From: Lachnospiraceae bacterium
GTDB lineage: Bacteria > Bacillota > Clostridia > Lachnospirales > Lachnospiraceae
Reading direction: 5' to 3'
Length of the DNA stretch: 64,000 nucleotides
NCBI GenBank assembly: GCA_009911035.1
Contig: QXWO01000001.1
Coordinates: forward strand, 124,001 to 188,000
Translations under genes and position numbers: made by a program
Part shown: one piece after another, positions 8,170 to 16,899 of the stretch
How positions within the stretch are numbered: the first letter of the stretch is position 1
How the letters are laid out: every line of letters starts with the position of its first letter
The notes under the pieces: generated by a model
What the model was told of the DNA's origin: nothing
Seen by the model: the letters and a program-made list of their open reading frames with translations, nothing else
The model's database searches: none

Positions 8170-10093
8170 TGTGTTTATCCTCATACATACGTTTATCGGC
8201 AGTTTCGAACATTTCCACAAGCTCACAGGGAGAGCGGGGAATCTGTACGCAGAAGCCGCAGCTTGTCTGGATGGAGTATTCTTTGGTGTGAAGCTTGTTG
8301 TAGTTGTCCAGATATTTGTGGACATTCTCAATCAGCCAGGCGGCTTTGGATGCATTGCAGTCCGGGGCTAGGATCTGGAACTGGTCGCCACCCGAACGGG
8401 AGCAGATGTCCGTTTCCCCGGCGGAACTTTCCAGGGCATGGGCCAGTACCTGGATGGCAAAATTTCCTTCCCCATGTCCGAAAGCATCGTTGATCTGTTT
8501 CAGGCCGTCTAAATCAAACATAAAGGCGGCCACCGATTGTCTGTCTGCAATTGCCTGCTCAAAGACTGGGGCAGACAGGAGCTTGAAGCCCTGACGGTTT
8601 AAAAGTCCCGTAAGTTCATCCTTGGCATAGATATCCTCCAGCCGTCCCACCAGCAGTCCTAAATTCTTTTTGTCGCATAGGCTCTTTAGCATGTTGTTGA
8701 CGTTTAAGAGCCATGAGATGAAGGAAAAGGAATAGCCGATCCGGTCATGGTCAAAGGAAAGGGCAATATATCCAAAGCTTTTTTCCCCGAAGAAAAGCGG
8801 GGCGTATATATAGGCGTAAGCGCCCTTATCATAAAGATAATCGGGCAGGGTATTGCGCTTGGTAAAGGTACATTCAGGAAGCCGCTTCCCGTCTCTGACA
8901 GCAAGCTTTAACAAAACTGTGTCGGAATCTATGTCATTTTCGTCTGTTAAGGTAAGTTCCCTGATATGGCCGGAAACCCTGTCCCAGTCTTCATATAGGC
9001 ACAGGTAAAATTCCCTGCATCCTTCAAGAGACTGGACAAATCCCGCAAGAACATCCATGCCGCTGTCAATATCCTCCACATCCTGTAAATTTGCGGACAT
9101 ACGCATGTTCAATAACAGATTTCCTTCCAGGTCAGCAATGCGCTGGTCCAATTTTTGGGCATAGGAGTAGGAAAAAACATTCTGAGAACAGGGACAGCCG
9201 CAGGAGGTCTTATAGCTTGGGACGGCATAAACGGTAGTCACAGGCAGGGCTGTATCATTTTCCGTACTATCATCAGGCTGGTTTTCACAGCGGGCCGGCG
9301 TCTGGCGGGAAAGCTGGAAAATCTGTTCCACCGCCGTGGCTCCTACCTGGTCAATGGGAAAAGTCACGGAGGTGAGAAGGGGAGCGGTCATCTGCCCGAA
9401 TTCCAAAGTATCGCAGCCGGTTATGGCAATCTGTTCCGGGATACGGTATCCCCGTTCCTTTAACAGGGAGATTACGCAGAGGGCTATTTTATCGTTGTAG
9501 CAGACGATTGCTTCCGGGGCAGGAGTCAGTTCCAGAATCCGGTCAAGAGTCTGGCTGATATCGGTTTCTGCGAAACTGCAGGAAAAGATACGGCCTTCAT
9601 AGGGCAGGGAGAGCGCGTCCATACCATCTATAAATACCTGTCTGCGTATGGCATTGGAAGCTGCCTGCATAGTGCAGCCCAGATAGCAGATATTTTTCAG
9701 GTGGTGCACATTTCCAAGATGCAGAACCAGATCCTTGACAGGCTTATGGTTTTCAAGGACGATCCGGGGATAGATGGATTCTTCCTGGCTGATATCCACT
9801 ACAGGACAGGAAAAGTGGTCTTTCAGATAGTTTCTGATATCCCGGCCTAAAGTGGAGAGAAAGTAAGTGCTGGAAACCAGAATGATCCCTGCATAATTGC
9901 CCGGCCTTGGGATATGCAAAATACTGGATTCCCCGGCAACATAGTCGCCTAGATTCTCTCCGTCGTTGGAGGTGAAAAATTCTACCCGGTACCCGTACTC
10001 CTTTGCCTTTTTGACAATGCCGGAGCAGAGCCGGTTCTGGTAATCCCCATATATGTGGGAAATAAATACTCCGATTTTCTTCATGTGATACAT
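8147..10093 (-). CDS. Sugar-binding-like sensor domain fused to a GGDEF domain
   Basis: A 648-residue protein with no signal peptide or clear membrane helix. Residues 1 to about 290 resemble the periplasmic-binding-protein-like effector domain of LacI/GalR regulators ('KKIGVFISHIYGDYQNRL', 'IVCYNDKIALCVISLL', 'ITGCDTLEFG') but the usual N-terminal helix-turn-helix is absent. A central region (300-480) contains a predicted coil and a GAF-like stretch. The C-terminal GGDEF domain starts at 'DELTGLLNRQG' and its active-site loop reads GGDQF, with no RxxD inhibitory site just before it. The start at 10093 has AGGAGG upstream. It lies 14 nt after the ABC-F gene and is probably co-transcribed. It could be a ligand-controlled diguanylate cyclase or, given the Gln, a catalytically weak or dead relative. 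Confidence 0.85.
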   Translation of the reverse strand: MYHMKKIGVFISHIYGDYQNRLCSGIVKKAKEYGYRVEFFTSNDGENLGDYVAGESSILHIPRPGNYAGIILVSSTYFLSTLGRDIRNYLKDHFSCPVVDISQEESIYPRIVLENHKPVKDLVLHLGNVHHLKNICYLGCTMQAASNAIRRQVFIDGMDALSLPYEGRIFSCSFAETDISQTLDRILELTPAPEAIVCYNDKIALCVISLLKERGYRIPEQIAITGCDTLEFGQMTAPLLTSVTFPIDQVGATAVEQIFQLSRQTPARCENQPDDSTENDTALPVTTVYAVPSYKTSCGCPCSQNVFSYSYAQKLDQRIADLEGNLLLNMRMSANLQDVEDIDSGMDVLAGFVQSLEGCREFYLCLYEDWDRVSGHIRELTLTDENDIDSDTVLLKLAVRDGKRLPECTFTKRNTLPDYLYDKGAYAYIYAPLFFGEKSFGYIALSFDHDRIGYSFSFISWLLNVNNMLKSLCDKKNLGLLVGRLEDIYAKDELTGLLNRQGFKLLSAPVFEQAIADRQSVAAFMFDLDGLKQINDAFGHGEGNFAIQVLAHALESSAGETDICSRSGGDQFQILAPDCNASKAAWLIENVHKYLDNYNKLHTKEYSIQTSCGFCVQIPRSPCELVEMFETADKRMYEDKHNKRCHTS

Positions 10094-10107
10094 AGGTACC
10101 GATCCTC

Positions 10108-12021
10108 CTAATCCGCCAGTGTTTCCCATTGGTCATACAGTGTTAAAAGTTTTCCGCTTAGTTCTTCCTGCTTAGCCGTTAATTCCTGCAGCTTTGCCAC
10201 GTCCACCGCAATTTCGGGCATCACCATAAGATCTTCGATTCGGGCAATCTGTCCTTCCAGATCAGCAATGGCCGCTTCACATTTTTTCAGGTCGTTTTCC
10301 CGTTTACGCTCCTTTGCCTGCTGTTCCTTTCTGGCCTGCCAGTCCAGTTTGGTGGGAGAAGGCGCCTCCTGTTCCTTAGGAGCAGATAGGCTCCCGGTCA
10401 GCCTGTTGTTTAAGGCGGTATCCTTTTTTTCCAGATAATAGTCGTAGTTTCCAAGATAGCTGGTCAGGGTATGGCTGGAAAGCTCCAGAATCCGGCTGGC
10501 CGTGCGGTTGATGAAGTAACGGTCATGGGAAACATAAAGCACTGTGCCTTCATAGGCGTTTATGGCATCCTCCAGGATTTCCTTGGAGGTGATATCCAGA
10601 TGGTTGGTAGGTTCGTCCAGTATCAAAAAGTTGGATTCTGAAAGCATCAGTTTTGCAAGGGACAGCCGCCCCCGTTCGCCGCCGCTTAAGGTATCGATAC
10701 GCTTGAACACGTCATCCCCGGTAAAAAGGAAGGCCGCAAGAGTATTGCGGATTTCCGTATTGTTTAAGTAAGGATAGGCGTCTGATATTTCTTCAAACAG
10801 AGTTTTGTCCATATGCAGTACGTGATGCTCCTGGTCATAATAACCGATATGTACATTGGTGCCCAGGGTAATTGTGCCTGCATCGGCTTCCAGAAGGCCG
10901 TTGATTATTTTCAAAATGGTGGTCTTTCCGGTGCCGTTATCGCCAATCACGGCTACATGCTCCCCCCGTTTGATATCCATGTCAATGCCGGAAAAGAGGG
11001 CGTTAGCGCCAAAGGATTTGGCAAGCCCTTCTATATGCAGCACGTCATTGCCGCTGACGCAGCGGGGCGTCAGGATCATGTGGATATCCGTGCGTGGGTC
11101 TGTGGGTCTGTCCAGGACTTCGATTTTGCTTAACATTTTTTCCCGGCTTTCGGCCCTTCTTATGGATTTCTCCCGGTTGAAGGATTTCAGCTTTTCAATC
11201 ACTTCCTCCTGATGCTTTATTTCCTGCTGCTGCTTTAAGTATGCATTTAAGGCGGCAGAGCGGAGCTGTTCTTTTTTGACGGCGTAATCGGAATAATTAC
11301 CGGCAAAGGAGGTTCCTTTTGTCTGGTCGATCTCAATGACCTTTCCTGCAATCCGGTCTAAGAAATAACGGTCATGGGATACCACAAGGACAGCCCCTTT
11401 GTAATTTAAAAGGTAGGTTTCCAGCCAGGCAATAGAATTCAGATCCAGATGGTTGGTAGGCTCGTCCAGAATAATCAGATTGGGATTCAGCAAAAGAAGC
11501 CGTCCAAGGGCCACACGGGTTTTCTGGCCGCCGGAGAGGGTAGTGATCTTTTTGGAGAACTCATGTTCTTCAAAACCCAGCCCTTTTAAGACGCCCACGG
11601 TTTCACTCTGGCAGGCATAGCCGTTGGCAAGTTCAAAGGAATGGGTAAGCCGGGCATAGGATTCCATAAGGCTCTCCAGCTCCGGGCCGGATTTGGATTT
11701 CATGGCAAGCTCCGTTTCACGGATTTTTTCTTCCAGGGCAAGGACATCCGCCTTTACGGAAAGAAGCTCGTCATAAATGGTGTTTTCGCTGTCGATATCC
11801 TGATTCTGGGCAAGATAGCCCAGGGTTTTGCCCTTGGAGAGGGTGATCAGTCCTTCATCCGCCTCCTGCTCCCCTACGATGATGCGCAGCAATGTGGTTT
11901 TGCCTGCACCGTTGATTCCTACAATGGCCGCCTTGTCATGCTCCTCTATGTGAAAGGAAACATTTTGGAGTACCGGCTGGTCATGAAACGCTTTTGATAT
12001 ATTCTGACATGATAAAATCAT
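10108..12021 (-). CDS. ABC-F family ATPase (YdiF-like)
   Basis: Soluble ABC-F protein of 637 residues with two nucleotide-binding domains and no membrane segment. Domain 1 has Walker A 'GINGAGKTT' and 'LSGGQKTRVALGRLL'; domain 2 has 'GDNGTGKTT' and 'LSGGERGRLSLAKLM'; both end with LDEPTNHLD. A charged linker separates them, and a C-terminal coiled coil (about 555-637) follows a Q/E/K-rich spacer, as in YdiF/Uup proteins. ABC-F proteins act on the ribosome, in translation control or antibiotic protection. The start at 12021 (MILSCQNISKAF) has AAAGGATG upstream. It is divergent from rex, the same neighbour as ydiF has in Bacillus, which supports a housekeeping rather than resistance role. Confidence 0.92.
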   Translation of the reverse strand: MILSCQNISKAFHDQPVLQNVSFHIEEHDKAAIVGINGAGKTTLLRIIVGEQEADEGLITLSKGKTLGYLAQNQDIDSENTIYDELLSVKADVLALEEKIRETELAMKSKSGPELESLMESYARLTHSFELANGYACQSETVGVLKGLGFEEHEFSKKITTLSGGQKTRVALGRLLLLNPNLIILDEPTNHLDLNSIAWLETYLLNYKGAVLVVSHDRYFLDRIAGKVIEIDQTKGTSFAGNYSDYAVKKEQLRSAALNAYLKQQQEIKHQEEVIEKLKSFNREKSIRRAESREKMLSKIEVLDRPTDPRTDIHMILTPRCVSGNDVLHIEGLAKSFGANALFSGIDMDIKRGEHVAVIGDNGTGKTTILKIINGLLEADAGTITLGTNVHIGYYDQEHHVLHMDKTLFEEISDAYPYLNNTEIRNTLAAFLFTGDDVFKRIDTLSGGERGRLSLAKLMLSESNFLILDEPTNHLDITSKEILEDAINAYEGTVLYVSHDRYFINRTASRILELSSHTLTSYLGNYDYYLEKKDTALNNRLTGSLSAPKEQEAPSPTKLDWQARKEQQAKERKRENDLKKCEAAIADLEGQIARIEDLMVMPEIAVDVAKLQELTAKQEELSGKLLTLYDQWETLAD

Positions 12022-12091
12022 AATAGCACATCCTTTAAAAAAATTTTCCATAATAGTCAGTTTACAGATGATAAAAGGGAATGTCAATGAA

Positions 12092-12120
12092 TTGACATAT
12101 ATTTAACAGTGTTATATATT
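12092..12120 (+). promoter_or_regulatory. Predicted sigma-A promoter of rex with an overlapping dyad
   Basis: TTGACA at 12092-12097, a 17-bp spacer and TATATT at 12115-12120 make a near-consensus vegetative promoter. The spacer and -10 contain an imperfect palindrome centred on TAACAgTGTTA, a possible operator. The half-sites face opposite to the usual Rex site (TTGTTAA..TTAACAA), so autoregulation is not established. Confidence 0.6.
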
Positions 12121-12144
12121 ATTTTTATAGTATAAATTTTGACA

Positions 12145-12174
12145 AATATACTTTTTAATGCCATAAAGTATATT
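12145..12174 (+). promoter_or_regulatory. Inverted repeat in the rex leader
   Basis: Perfect 10-bp arms (AATATACTTT / AAAGTATATT) separated by 10 nt, between the promoter and the rex start. It could be a repressor site or a leader hairpin; no U-run follows. Confidence 0.5.
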
Positions 12175-12201
12175 ACAGCATATGAAATAGGAGAATTGCA
12201 G

Positions 12202-12840
12202 GTGGAAAATAAAGAAATTTCACAGGCTGTTATCGGGCGTCTGCCAAGATATTTCAGGTTTCTGGGGGAACTTAAGGATGAGGGGATCGAGAGAATTTCT
12301 TCCCAGGAATTGAGCGACATTATGCAGGTCACGGCATCCCAGATACGCCAGGACTTTAACAATTTCGGCGGTTTCGGCCAGCAGGGGTATGGGTATAAGG
12401 TTGAGTATCTTTATGAGGAGATCGGCAAGATACTGGGACTATACAAAACCCATAACCTGATTATCATCGGCGCAGGAAATTTAGGCCAGGCGCTGGCAAA
12501 TTACATGAATTTTGAGAGAAGGGGGTTTTTGTTTAAGGGGATATTTGACAACAATCCGCATCTTCTGGGAAAAAAAATCAGAAATATGGAAGTTAAATCC
12601 ATGGATGAGATGGAGATTTTTGTCAAAGAAAACGATATAGATATAGCGGTGCTTACAATTCCCAAGGCCAGTGCCGCGGAGGTGGCAAAGAAGCTGTCAG
12701 ATATCGGCATACGTGGGATCTGGAATTTTGCCCATGTAGATTTAAATGTTCCCAGGGGGATCCAGGTGGAAAATGTTCATTTGTCAGACAGTCTGATGAA
12801 ACTGGCTTATAATATCAATCAATTTGAAAACGGCGGCTGA
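12202..12840 (+). CDS. rex: Redox-sensing transcriptional repressor Rex
   Basis: A 212-residue Rex protein, the usual length. The N-terminal winged helix includes 'RLPRYFRFLGELKDEGIERI' (split here as RLPRYFRFLGEL) and the invariant 'TASQIRQDFNNFG'; the C-terminal Rossmann fold has 'IIGAGNLGQAL' for NADH/NAD+ binding and the domain-swapped helix at the end. Rex releases its operators when NADH rises and so controls fermentation genes. Start GTG 12202 is chosen over an upstream ATG (12139) because AGGAG lies 8 nt upstream and the resulting N-terminus matches the family. It is divergent from the ABC-F gene and followed by a coiled-coil gene and nnr. Confidence 0.96.
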   Translation: MENKEISQAVIGRLPRYFRFLGELKDEGIERISSQELSDIMQVTASQIRQDFNNFGGFGQQGYGYKVEYLYEEIGKILGLYKTHNLIIIGAGNLGQALANYMNFERRGFLFKGIFDNNPHLLGKKIRNMEVKSMDEMEIFVKENDIDIAVLTIPKASAAEVAKKLSDIGIRGIWNFAHVDLNVPRGIQVENVHLSDSLMKLAYNINQFENGG

Positions 12841-12893
12841 ACTTTGGGACATCTCTGGGCCGCAGAGTATAAATAGTTAACGGAGGCGAAGGT

Positions 12894-13535
12894 ATGTCAA
12901 GAACGGAGGAAATCTTTATGCCTGCACTTGCAGGCGCAAAACTGCCGATTCTTACGCTGGATAACAAATGGCACAAGCTCTTTGACCAGCTAGGGACGGA
13001 TAAGCGGGTTAAGAAACTGGAGGATAAGCTGAACGACCTGCTGAAAAAACAGGGAAAAGCCAATACGGAAATTAAAGAGATCAAGAGACTAAAGAAGAAG
13101 CTGATGCAGGACATCATGGAAAATGCCCAGGAAAGTTCAGCGGGAAACGGCGGAAAGGCCCAGAAAAAAGCCAATGATGACAGCCGCCTGATCAATGAGT
13201 GTAATGCCAAGATCAGGGGCTATGAGGATGACCTTGGCAGACTGCCGGATCAGATTGAAAAGGTCAACAGGGAACTGATGCTGGCAACCATGGAGATATG
13301 CTACAGCCGTATGAAGGAAAATGAACGGGAATCAGAGGAAGCCGCAAAGTGGATTGCCCAGATGCGGATTGAACTGAAAAAACGGCTGGTGCGCAAGCAG
13401 GAAGTGGAACTTATGAATCAGGAACTCTATTCCTACATGCATGATATTTTCGGGGCAAGCGTAATCAATATGTTTGATGTAAAATATAGAGTAAATGTAT
13501 CCAAGGATGCCGCAGGATCGGATGGCGGCTTATAA
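12894..13535 (+). CDS. Uncharacterised coiled-coil protein between rex and nnr
   Basis: A 213-residue soluble protein that I do not recognise by function. It is highly charged, with heptad-like Lys/Glu/Leu stretches at about residues 35-75 and 95-165, a low-complexity 'ESSAGNGGKAQKK' spacer near 80-92, and a less polar C-terminus. The N-terminal segment 'IFMPALAGAKLPILTLDNKWHKL' (in part) looks conserved in style rather than random and suggests a real domain. GGAGG precedes ATG 12894. It is transcribed with rex, and a terminator-like palindrome follows at 13551. It may be a small structural or adaptor protein; no catalytic motif is visible. Confidence 0.75.
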   Translation: MSRTEEIFMPALAGAKLPILTLDNKWHKLFDQLGTDKRVKKLEDKLNDLLKKQGKANTEIKEIKRLKKKLMQDIMENAQESSAGNGGKAQKKANDDSRLINECNAKIRGYEDDLGRLPDQIEKVNRELMLATMEICYSRMKENERESEEAAKWIAQMRIELKKRLVRKQEVELMNQELYSYMHDIFGASVINMFDVKYRVNVSKDAAGSDGGL

Positions 13536-13550
13536 AGTTATAGTCTTTTT

Positions 13551-13585
13551 ACAAACGCCGTCCGGCAGAGCAGGACGGCGTTTAT
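13551..13585 (+). terminator. Palindromic terminator resembling the 37-bp repeat
   Basis: Perfect arms AAACGCCGTCC / GGACGGCGTTT with a 9-nt loop, ending in TTTATT. The outer bases (ACAAACGCCG at the left, GGCGTTT then ATTACAATA at the right) resemble the ends of the 37-bp family, most closely its last array unit near 57077, so it may be a diverged relative. Confidence 0.65.
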
Positions 13586-13613
13586 TACAATAGTTTGGTG
13601 GAAAGGGAACAAA

Positions 13614-15152
13614 ATGAAGTATGTTGTAAGCGCGCAGGAAATGAAGGCCTGTGACAGGGATACCATTGAGAGAGTTGGTATGCCCGCGCTGGTTTTAATG
13701 GAGCGGGCTGCCTATGGGGCATTTGAGGAGATCATGGGGATGGGGCCTTTGCCAAGGAGGGTGCTGGTTGCGGCAGGCGCAGGGAACAACGGCGGCGACG
13801 GGCTGGCAATAGGACGGCTGCTTGCCCTTAAGGGCTGCCGGACCACCTTTTTTATGGCAGGAAACCCGGACAGGGCCTCACAGGAGACAAAGGTCCAGAT
13901 GAAGATTCTTTCCAATTTGGGGTTTTCCATACAGCGCAAATTGGAAGATGCGGAATATGATATGGTAATAGACGCTCTGTTTGGCATCGGCTTATCCAGG
14001 GATATTGAGGGAGAGTACGCAAAGGTCATAGAGAAAATCAACCATATGGGAGAAGCAGGGGCAGAGGTTGTCAGTGTGGATATCCCTTCCGGCATCTGCG
14101 CCGATACAGGAAAGGTACTGGGCTGTGGGGTAAGGGCCCGGGCTACTGTGACGTTTGCCTTTGCAAAGAAAGGGCATCTTTTGTATCCCGGCAGGGAATA
14201 TGCGGGAAAGCTTACCGTAAAGGATATTGGTATCACCAAACAGGCATTTGCAGGGCGTAGGCCAGGGGCATTTTATTATGAACCGGGGGATATGCCGGAT
14301 CTTCTTCCCCGCCGGAATCCTGCGGGAAATAAAGGGACTTTCGGGAAAGTGCTTCTGATTGCCGGAAGCAGGGATATGAGCGGCGCCTGCACTTTAAGCG
14401 GAACAGGGGTTTTAAGGGCAGGGGCAGGCATGGTGAAGATCATCACCCCGGACTGTAACCGGGAAATTATCCAGACTACCCTGCCGGAGGCAATGCTGTA
14501 TACTTTTCAGGGAACGCCTGATAAATCCCGGGTAGAAAAGGCTCTGGCATGGGCGGATGTGTTAGTTGCCGGGCCCGGCCTGGGACAGGATGAAATTGCC
14601 TTCCGGCTTATGGAACAGGTCATGGAAAACAAAAACCTTCCCATGGTCATAGATGCTGACGGGCTGAATCTGATCTCTGCACAGAACCGCCTGAAAAATC
14701 TGCTGGCTTTGCGGCCACCCCGGACCACGATCCTTACGCCCCATCCAGGGGAGCTGGTGCGCCTTATGGGGACGGACATGGAAGGGTACCGGGCAGACCG
14801 GGAAGGGCTTGCCCGGCGGCTGGCGGAGAAATCTGGCTGTATCGTGGCGGCCAAGGATGCCGTGACGATGGTGACTGGTCCGGGAAGAAAAGAAATTTAT
14901 ATGAATACTTCCGGCAATGACGGAATGGCCTGTGCAGGAAGTGGGGATGTTCTTGCCGGAATAACCGGGGGCCTGCTTGCCCAGGGCATGGAATGCTTTG
15001 AGGGAGCGTGCTTAGGAGTATATCTGCATGGCCTTGCAGGAGATGAAGCTTCCAGAAGAAAAGGGCGTTTTGGCATGACGGCATCAGACATCGCGAAGGC
15101 GCTTCCCGGCGTAATGCATATACAGAAAGAAGAACGGAGGCGGAACCTATGA
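13614..15152 (+). CDS. nnr: Bifunctional NAD(P)H-hydrate epimerase / ADP-dependent dehydratase
   Basis: Metabolite-repair enzyme of 512 residues that restores damaged NADH and NADPH hydrates. The N-terminal YjeF_N epimerase domain (about 1-215) has 'AAGAGNNGGDGLAIGRLL' and 'VIDALFGIGLSRDIEG'. The C-terminal ribokinase-like dehydratase domain (about 225-505) has 'GNKGTFGKVLLIAGS', 'TPHPGELVRLMG' and 'GSGDVLAGITGGLLAQG', which bind ADP and the nicotinamide hydrate. Length and domain order match the fused bacterial form. The stop overlaps the alr start (ATGA), so the two are translationally coupled. Confidence 0.96.
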   Translation: MKYVVSAQEMKACDRDTIERVGMPALVLMERAAYGAFEEIMGMGPLPRRVLVAAGAGNNGGDGLAIGRLLALKGCRTTFFMAGNPDRASQETKVQMKILSNLGFSIQRKLEDAEYDMVIDALFGIGLSRDIEGEYAKVIEKINHMGEAGAEVVSVDIPSGICADTGKVLGCGVRARATVTFAFAKKGHLLYPGREYAGKLTVKDIGITKQAFAGRRPGAFYYEPGDMPDLLPRRNPAGNKGTFGKVLLIAGSRDMSGACTLSGTGVLRAGAGMVKIITPDCNREIIQTTLPEAMLYTFQGTPDKSRVEKALAWADVLVAGPGLGQDEIAFRLMEQVMENKNLPMVIDADGLNLISAQNRLKNLLALRPPRTTILTPHPGELVRLMGTDMEGYRADREGLARRLAEKSGCIVAAKDAVTMVTGPGRKEIYMNTSGNDGMACAGSGDVLAGITGGLLAQGMECFEGACLGVYLHGLAGDEASRRKGRFGMTASDIAKALPGVMHIQKEERRRNL

Positions 15153-16342
15153 TTGAGGAGTATCAGAGAGTCTGGGCGGAAATAGATTTGGATGCAGTAA
15201 GAAGCAATATGGATAATATGAAGGCCAATATCAGTCCCCATACAAAAATGATTGGGGTTATAAAGACGGATGGCTATGGACATGGGGCAGTTCCCATTGC
15301 AAAGGAACTGGAAGATTTGGATTACCTCTTTGGCTTTGCCACAGCCACGGCGGAGGAGGCTTTCACTTTAAGACGCGCCGGAATAAGGAAGCCCTTACTG
15401 GTTCTGGGGTATACCTTTCCTTACTGTTATGAAAGGATGATACAGGAAGATATCAGGATAACCGTGTTCCGCAGGGATACGCTTAAGGAGCTTTCCAGGG
15501 CGGCGGTCCGTCTGAAAGAGAGGGGGACGGACAAAAAAGCAAAGGTACATGTAAAGGTGGATACGGGAATGAGCCGTATTGGCATAAGGCCGGACGGGGA
15601 GGGGATTTCCTTTATAAAGGAAGCTTTTGGGACGAAAGGGGTTGAAGTGGAAGGGATCTTTACCCATTTTGCCAGTGCTGACGAGAAGGATAAGACCGCC
15701 GCATACGGCCAGCTTGCAGTTTTTCAGAAGTTTCTGGAAAGGGCGCAGGAGGAAACAGGGGAAATGATTCCGGTGAAACACTGTTCCAACAGCGCAGGCA
15801 TTGTGGAACTGCCGGAGGCAGGCATGGATGTTGTGCGTGCGGGGATCACCCTTTACGGCCTGTGGCCTTCCAGTGAGGTAAGACAGGATATTGTACCTTT
15901 ACGTCCGGCAATGTCTCTTTACAGCCGGATCGTCTATATCAAAGAGATTGAAGCGGGAACCCAGGTCAGCTACGGGGGCACCTTTACGGCTCGGGACGCA
16001 AGGAAGGTAGCTACCATTCCTGTGGGTTACGGGGACGGGTACCCCAGAGGGCTTTCAGGAAAAGGATTTGTCCTGATACGGGGACAGAAAGCGCCTGTTT
16101 TGGGGCGGGTGTGCATGGATCAGTTCATGGTGGATGTTACCCACATATCCGGAGCAGCACAAGGGGATGTGGTCACATTGATTGGCAGGGACGGACCGGA
16201 ACAGATTACCATGGAACTGCTGGGGGAGCTGTCCGGCAGGTTCAATTACGAGTTTGCCTGCGGTATTGGCAGACGGGTGCCCAGAGTGTATGTCAGAGAG
16301 GGAAAGATTCTGTGCACCAGGGACAATTATCAGGATTTTTAA
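15149..16342 (+). CDS. alr: Alanine racemase
   Basis: PLP-dependent enzyme of 397 residues making D-alanine for peptidoglycan. The PLP lysine is K39 in 'VIKTDGYGHGA' (most homologues have KADAYGHG); the second-base tyrosine lies in 'VSYGGTF', and 'CMDQFMVDVT' is the conserved C-terminal active-site stretch. 'VDTGMSRIGIRP' is also diagnostic. The AGGCGGAACCT context upstream and the 4-nt overlap with nnr support the start at 15149. In many Firmicutes alr is followed by the EndoAI/EndoA pair; here only the toxin follows. Confidence 0.96.
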   Translation: MIEEYQRVWAEIDLDAVRSNMDNMKANISPHTKMIGVIKTDGYGHGAVPIAKELEDLDYLFGFATATAEEAFTLRRAGIRKPLLVLGYTFPYCYERMIQEDIRITVFRRDTLKELSRAAVRLKERGTDKKAKVHVKVDTGMSRIGIRPDGEGISFIKEAFGTKGVEVEGIFTHFASADEKDKTAAYGQLAVFQKFLERAQEETGEMIPVKHCSNSAGIVELPEAGMDVVRAGITLYGLWPSSEVRQDIVPLRPAMSLYSRIVYIKEIEAGTQVSYGGTFTARDARKVATIPVGYGDGYPRGLSGKGFVLIRGQKAPVLGRVCMDQFMVDVTHISGAAQGDVVTLIGRDGPEQITMELLGELSGRFNYEFACGIGRRVPRVYVREGKILCTRDNYQDF

Positions 16343-16387
16343 CGGTATCTGAATACCTTCTTACAATACGGTTATACTACTTATTAA

Positions 16388-16423
16388 ACAAACGCGGCCA
16401 CGCATTGCGGTCAGCTTATTGTA
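16388..16423 (+). repeat. 37-bp dispersed repeat, copy 2 (single, 36 bp)
   Basis: Forward copy, 45 nt after alr, with the ends ACAAACGC and CAGCTTATTGTA. It occupies much of the space where an EndoAI/MazE antitoxin gene would be expected. Confidence 0.8.
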
Positions 16424-16453
16424 ATAAAAATATCCTATTGGAATGAAGGGTGT

Positions 16454-16804
16454 GTGAAGAAAGTGAGAAGAGGGGATATTTACTATGCAGATCTGCGTCC
16501 GGTGGTAGGTTCCGAACAGGGCGGCATCAGGCCGGTGCTTATTATACAGAATGATGTGGGCAACAGGCACAGTCCCACCGTTATATGCGCAGCCATTACA
16601 TCGAAAATGAATAAGGCGAAGCTACCTACCCATATAGAATTAAGCGCCGGGAAATACGATATGGTCAAGGATTCGGTGATTCTGCTGGAACAGCTAAGAA
16701 CCATAGACAAAAAAAGGCTTAAAGACAGGGTGTGCCATCTGGACGAAGATATTATGGGACAGGTAAACCGCGGGCTTATGATAAGTCTGGAACTGGATAC
16801 ATAA
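16454..16804 (+). CDS. ndoA: Type II toxin endoribonuclease, EndoA/MazF family
   Basis: A 116-residue MazF-fold mRNA interferase, the family's usual length. Key features are the N-terminal '[20 protein letters not shown]' with the conserved Arg and Glu region, '[19 protein letters not shown]', 'AAITSK' and the '[13 protein letters not shown]' segment. EndoA cleaves mRNA at UACAU-like sites and is normally held inactive by the short antitoxin EndoAI encoded just upstream. Here the 111-nt gap after alr is too short for that gene and contains a 37-bp repeat. GTG 16454 is the probable start, with GAAGGG upstream. The downstream CNNM gene starts 95 nt later. Confidence 0.92.
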   Translation: MKKVRRGDIYYADLRPVVGSEQGGIRPVLIIQNDVGNRHSPTVICAAITSKMNKAKLPTHIELSAGKYDMVKDSVILLEQLRTIDKKRLKDRVCHLDEDIMGQVNRGLMISLELDT

Positions 16805-16899
16805 ACAGGATTGATTCCGGCGGTTGGCAGACCTTGACGATAGGGGCAGGAAATGGTATAGTTTATTTTGAATTATTATGCAAAAAGGGAGATGAAAAG

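Noticed and set aside
12099-12119. Canonical Rex operator in front of rex
   Set aside because: The half-sites read TAACA..TGTTA, the inverse of the TTGTTAA..TTAACAA arrangement, so autoregulation cannot be claimed.
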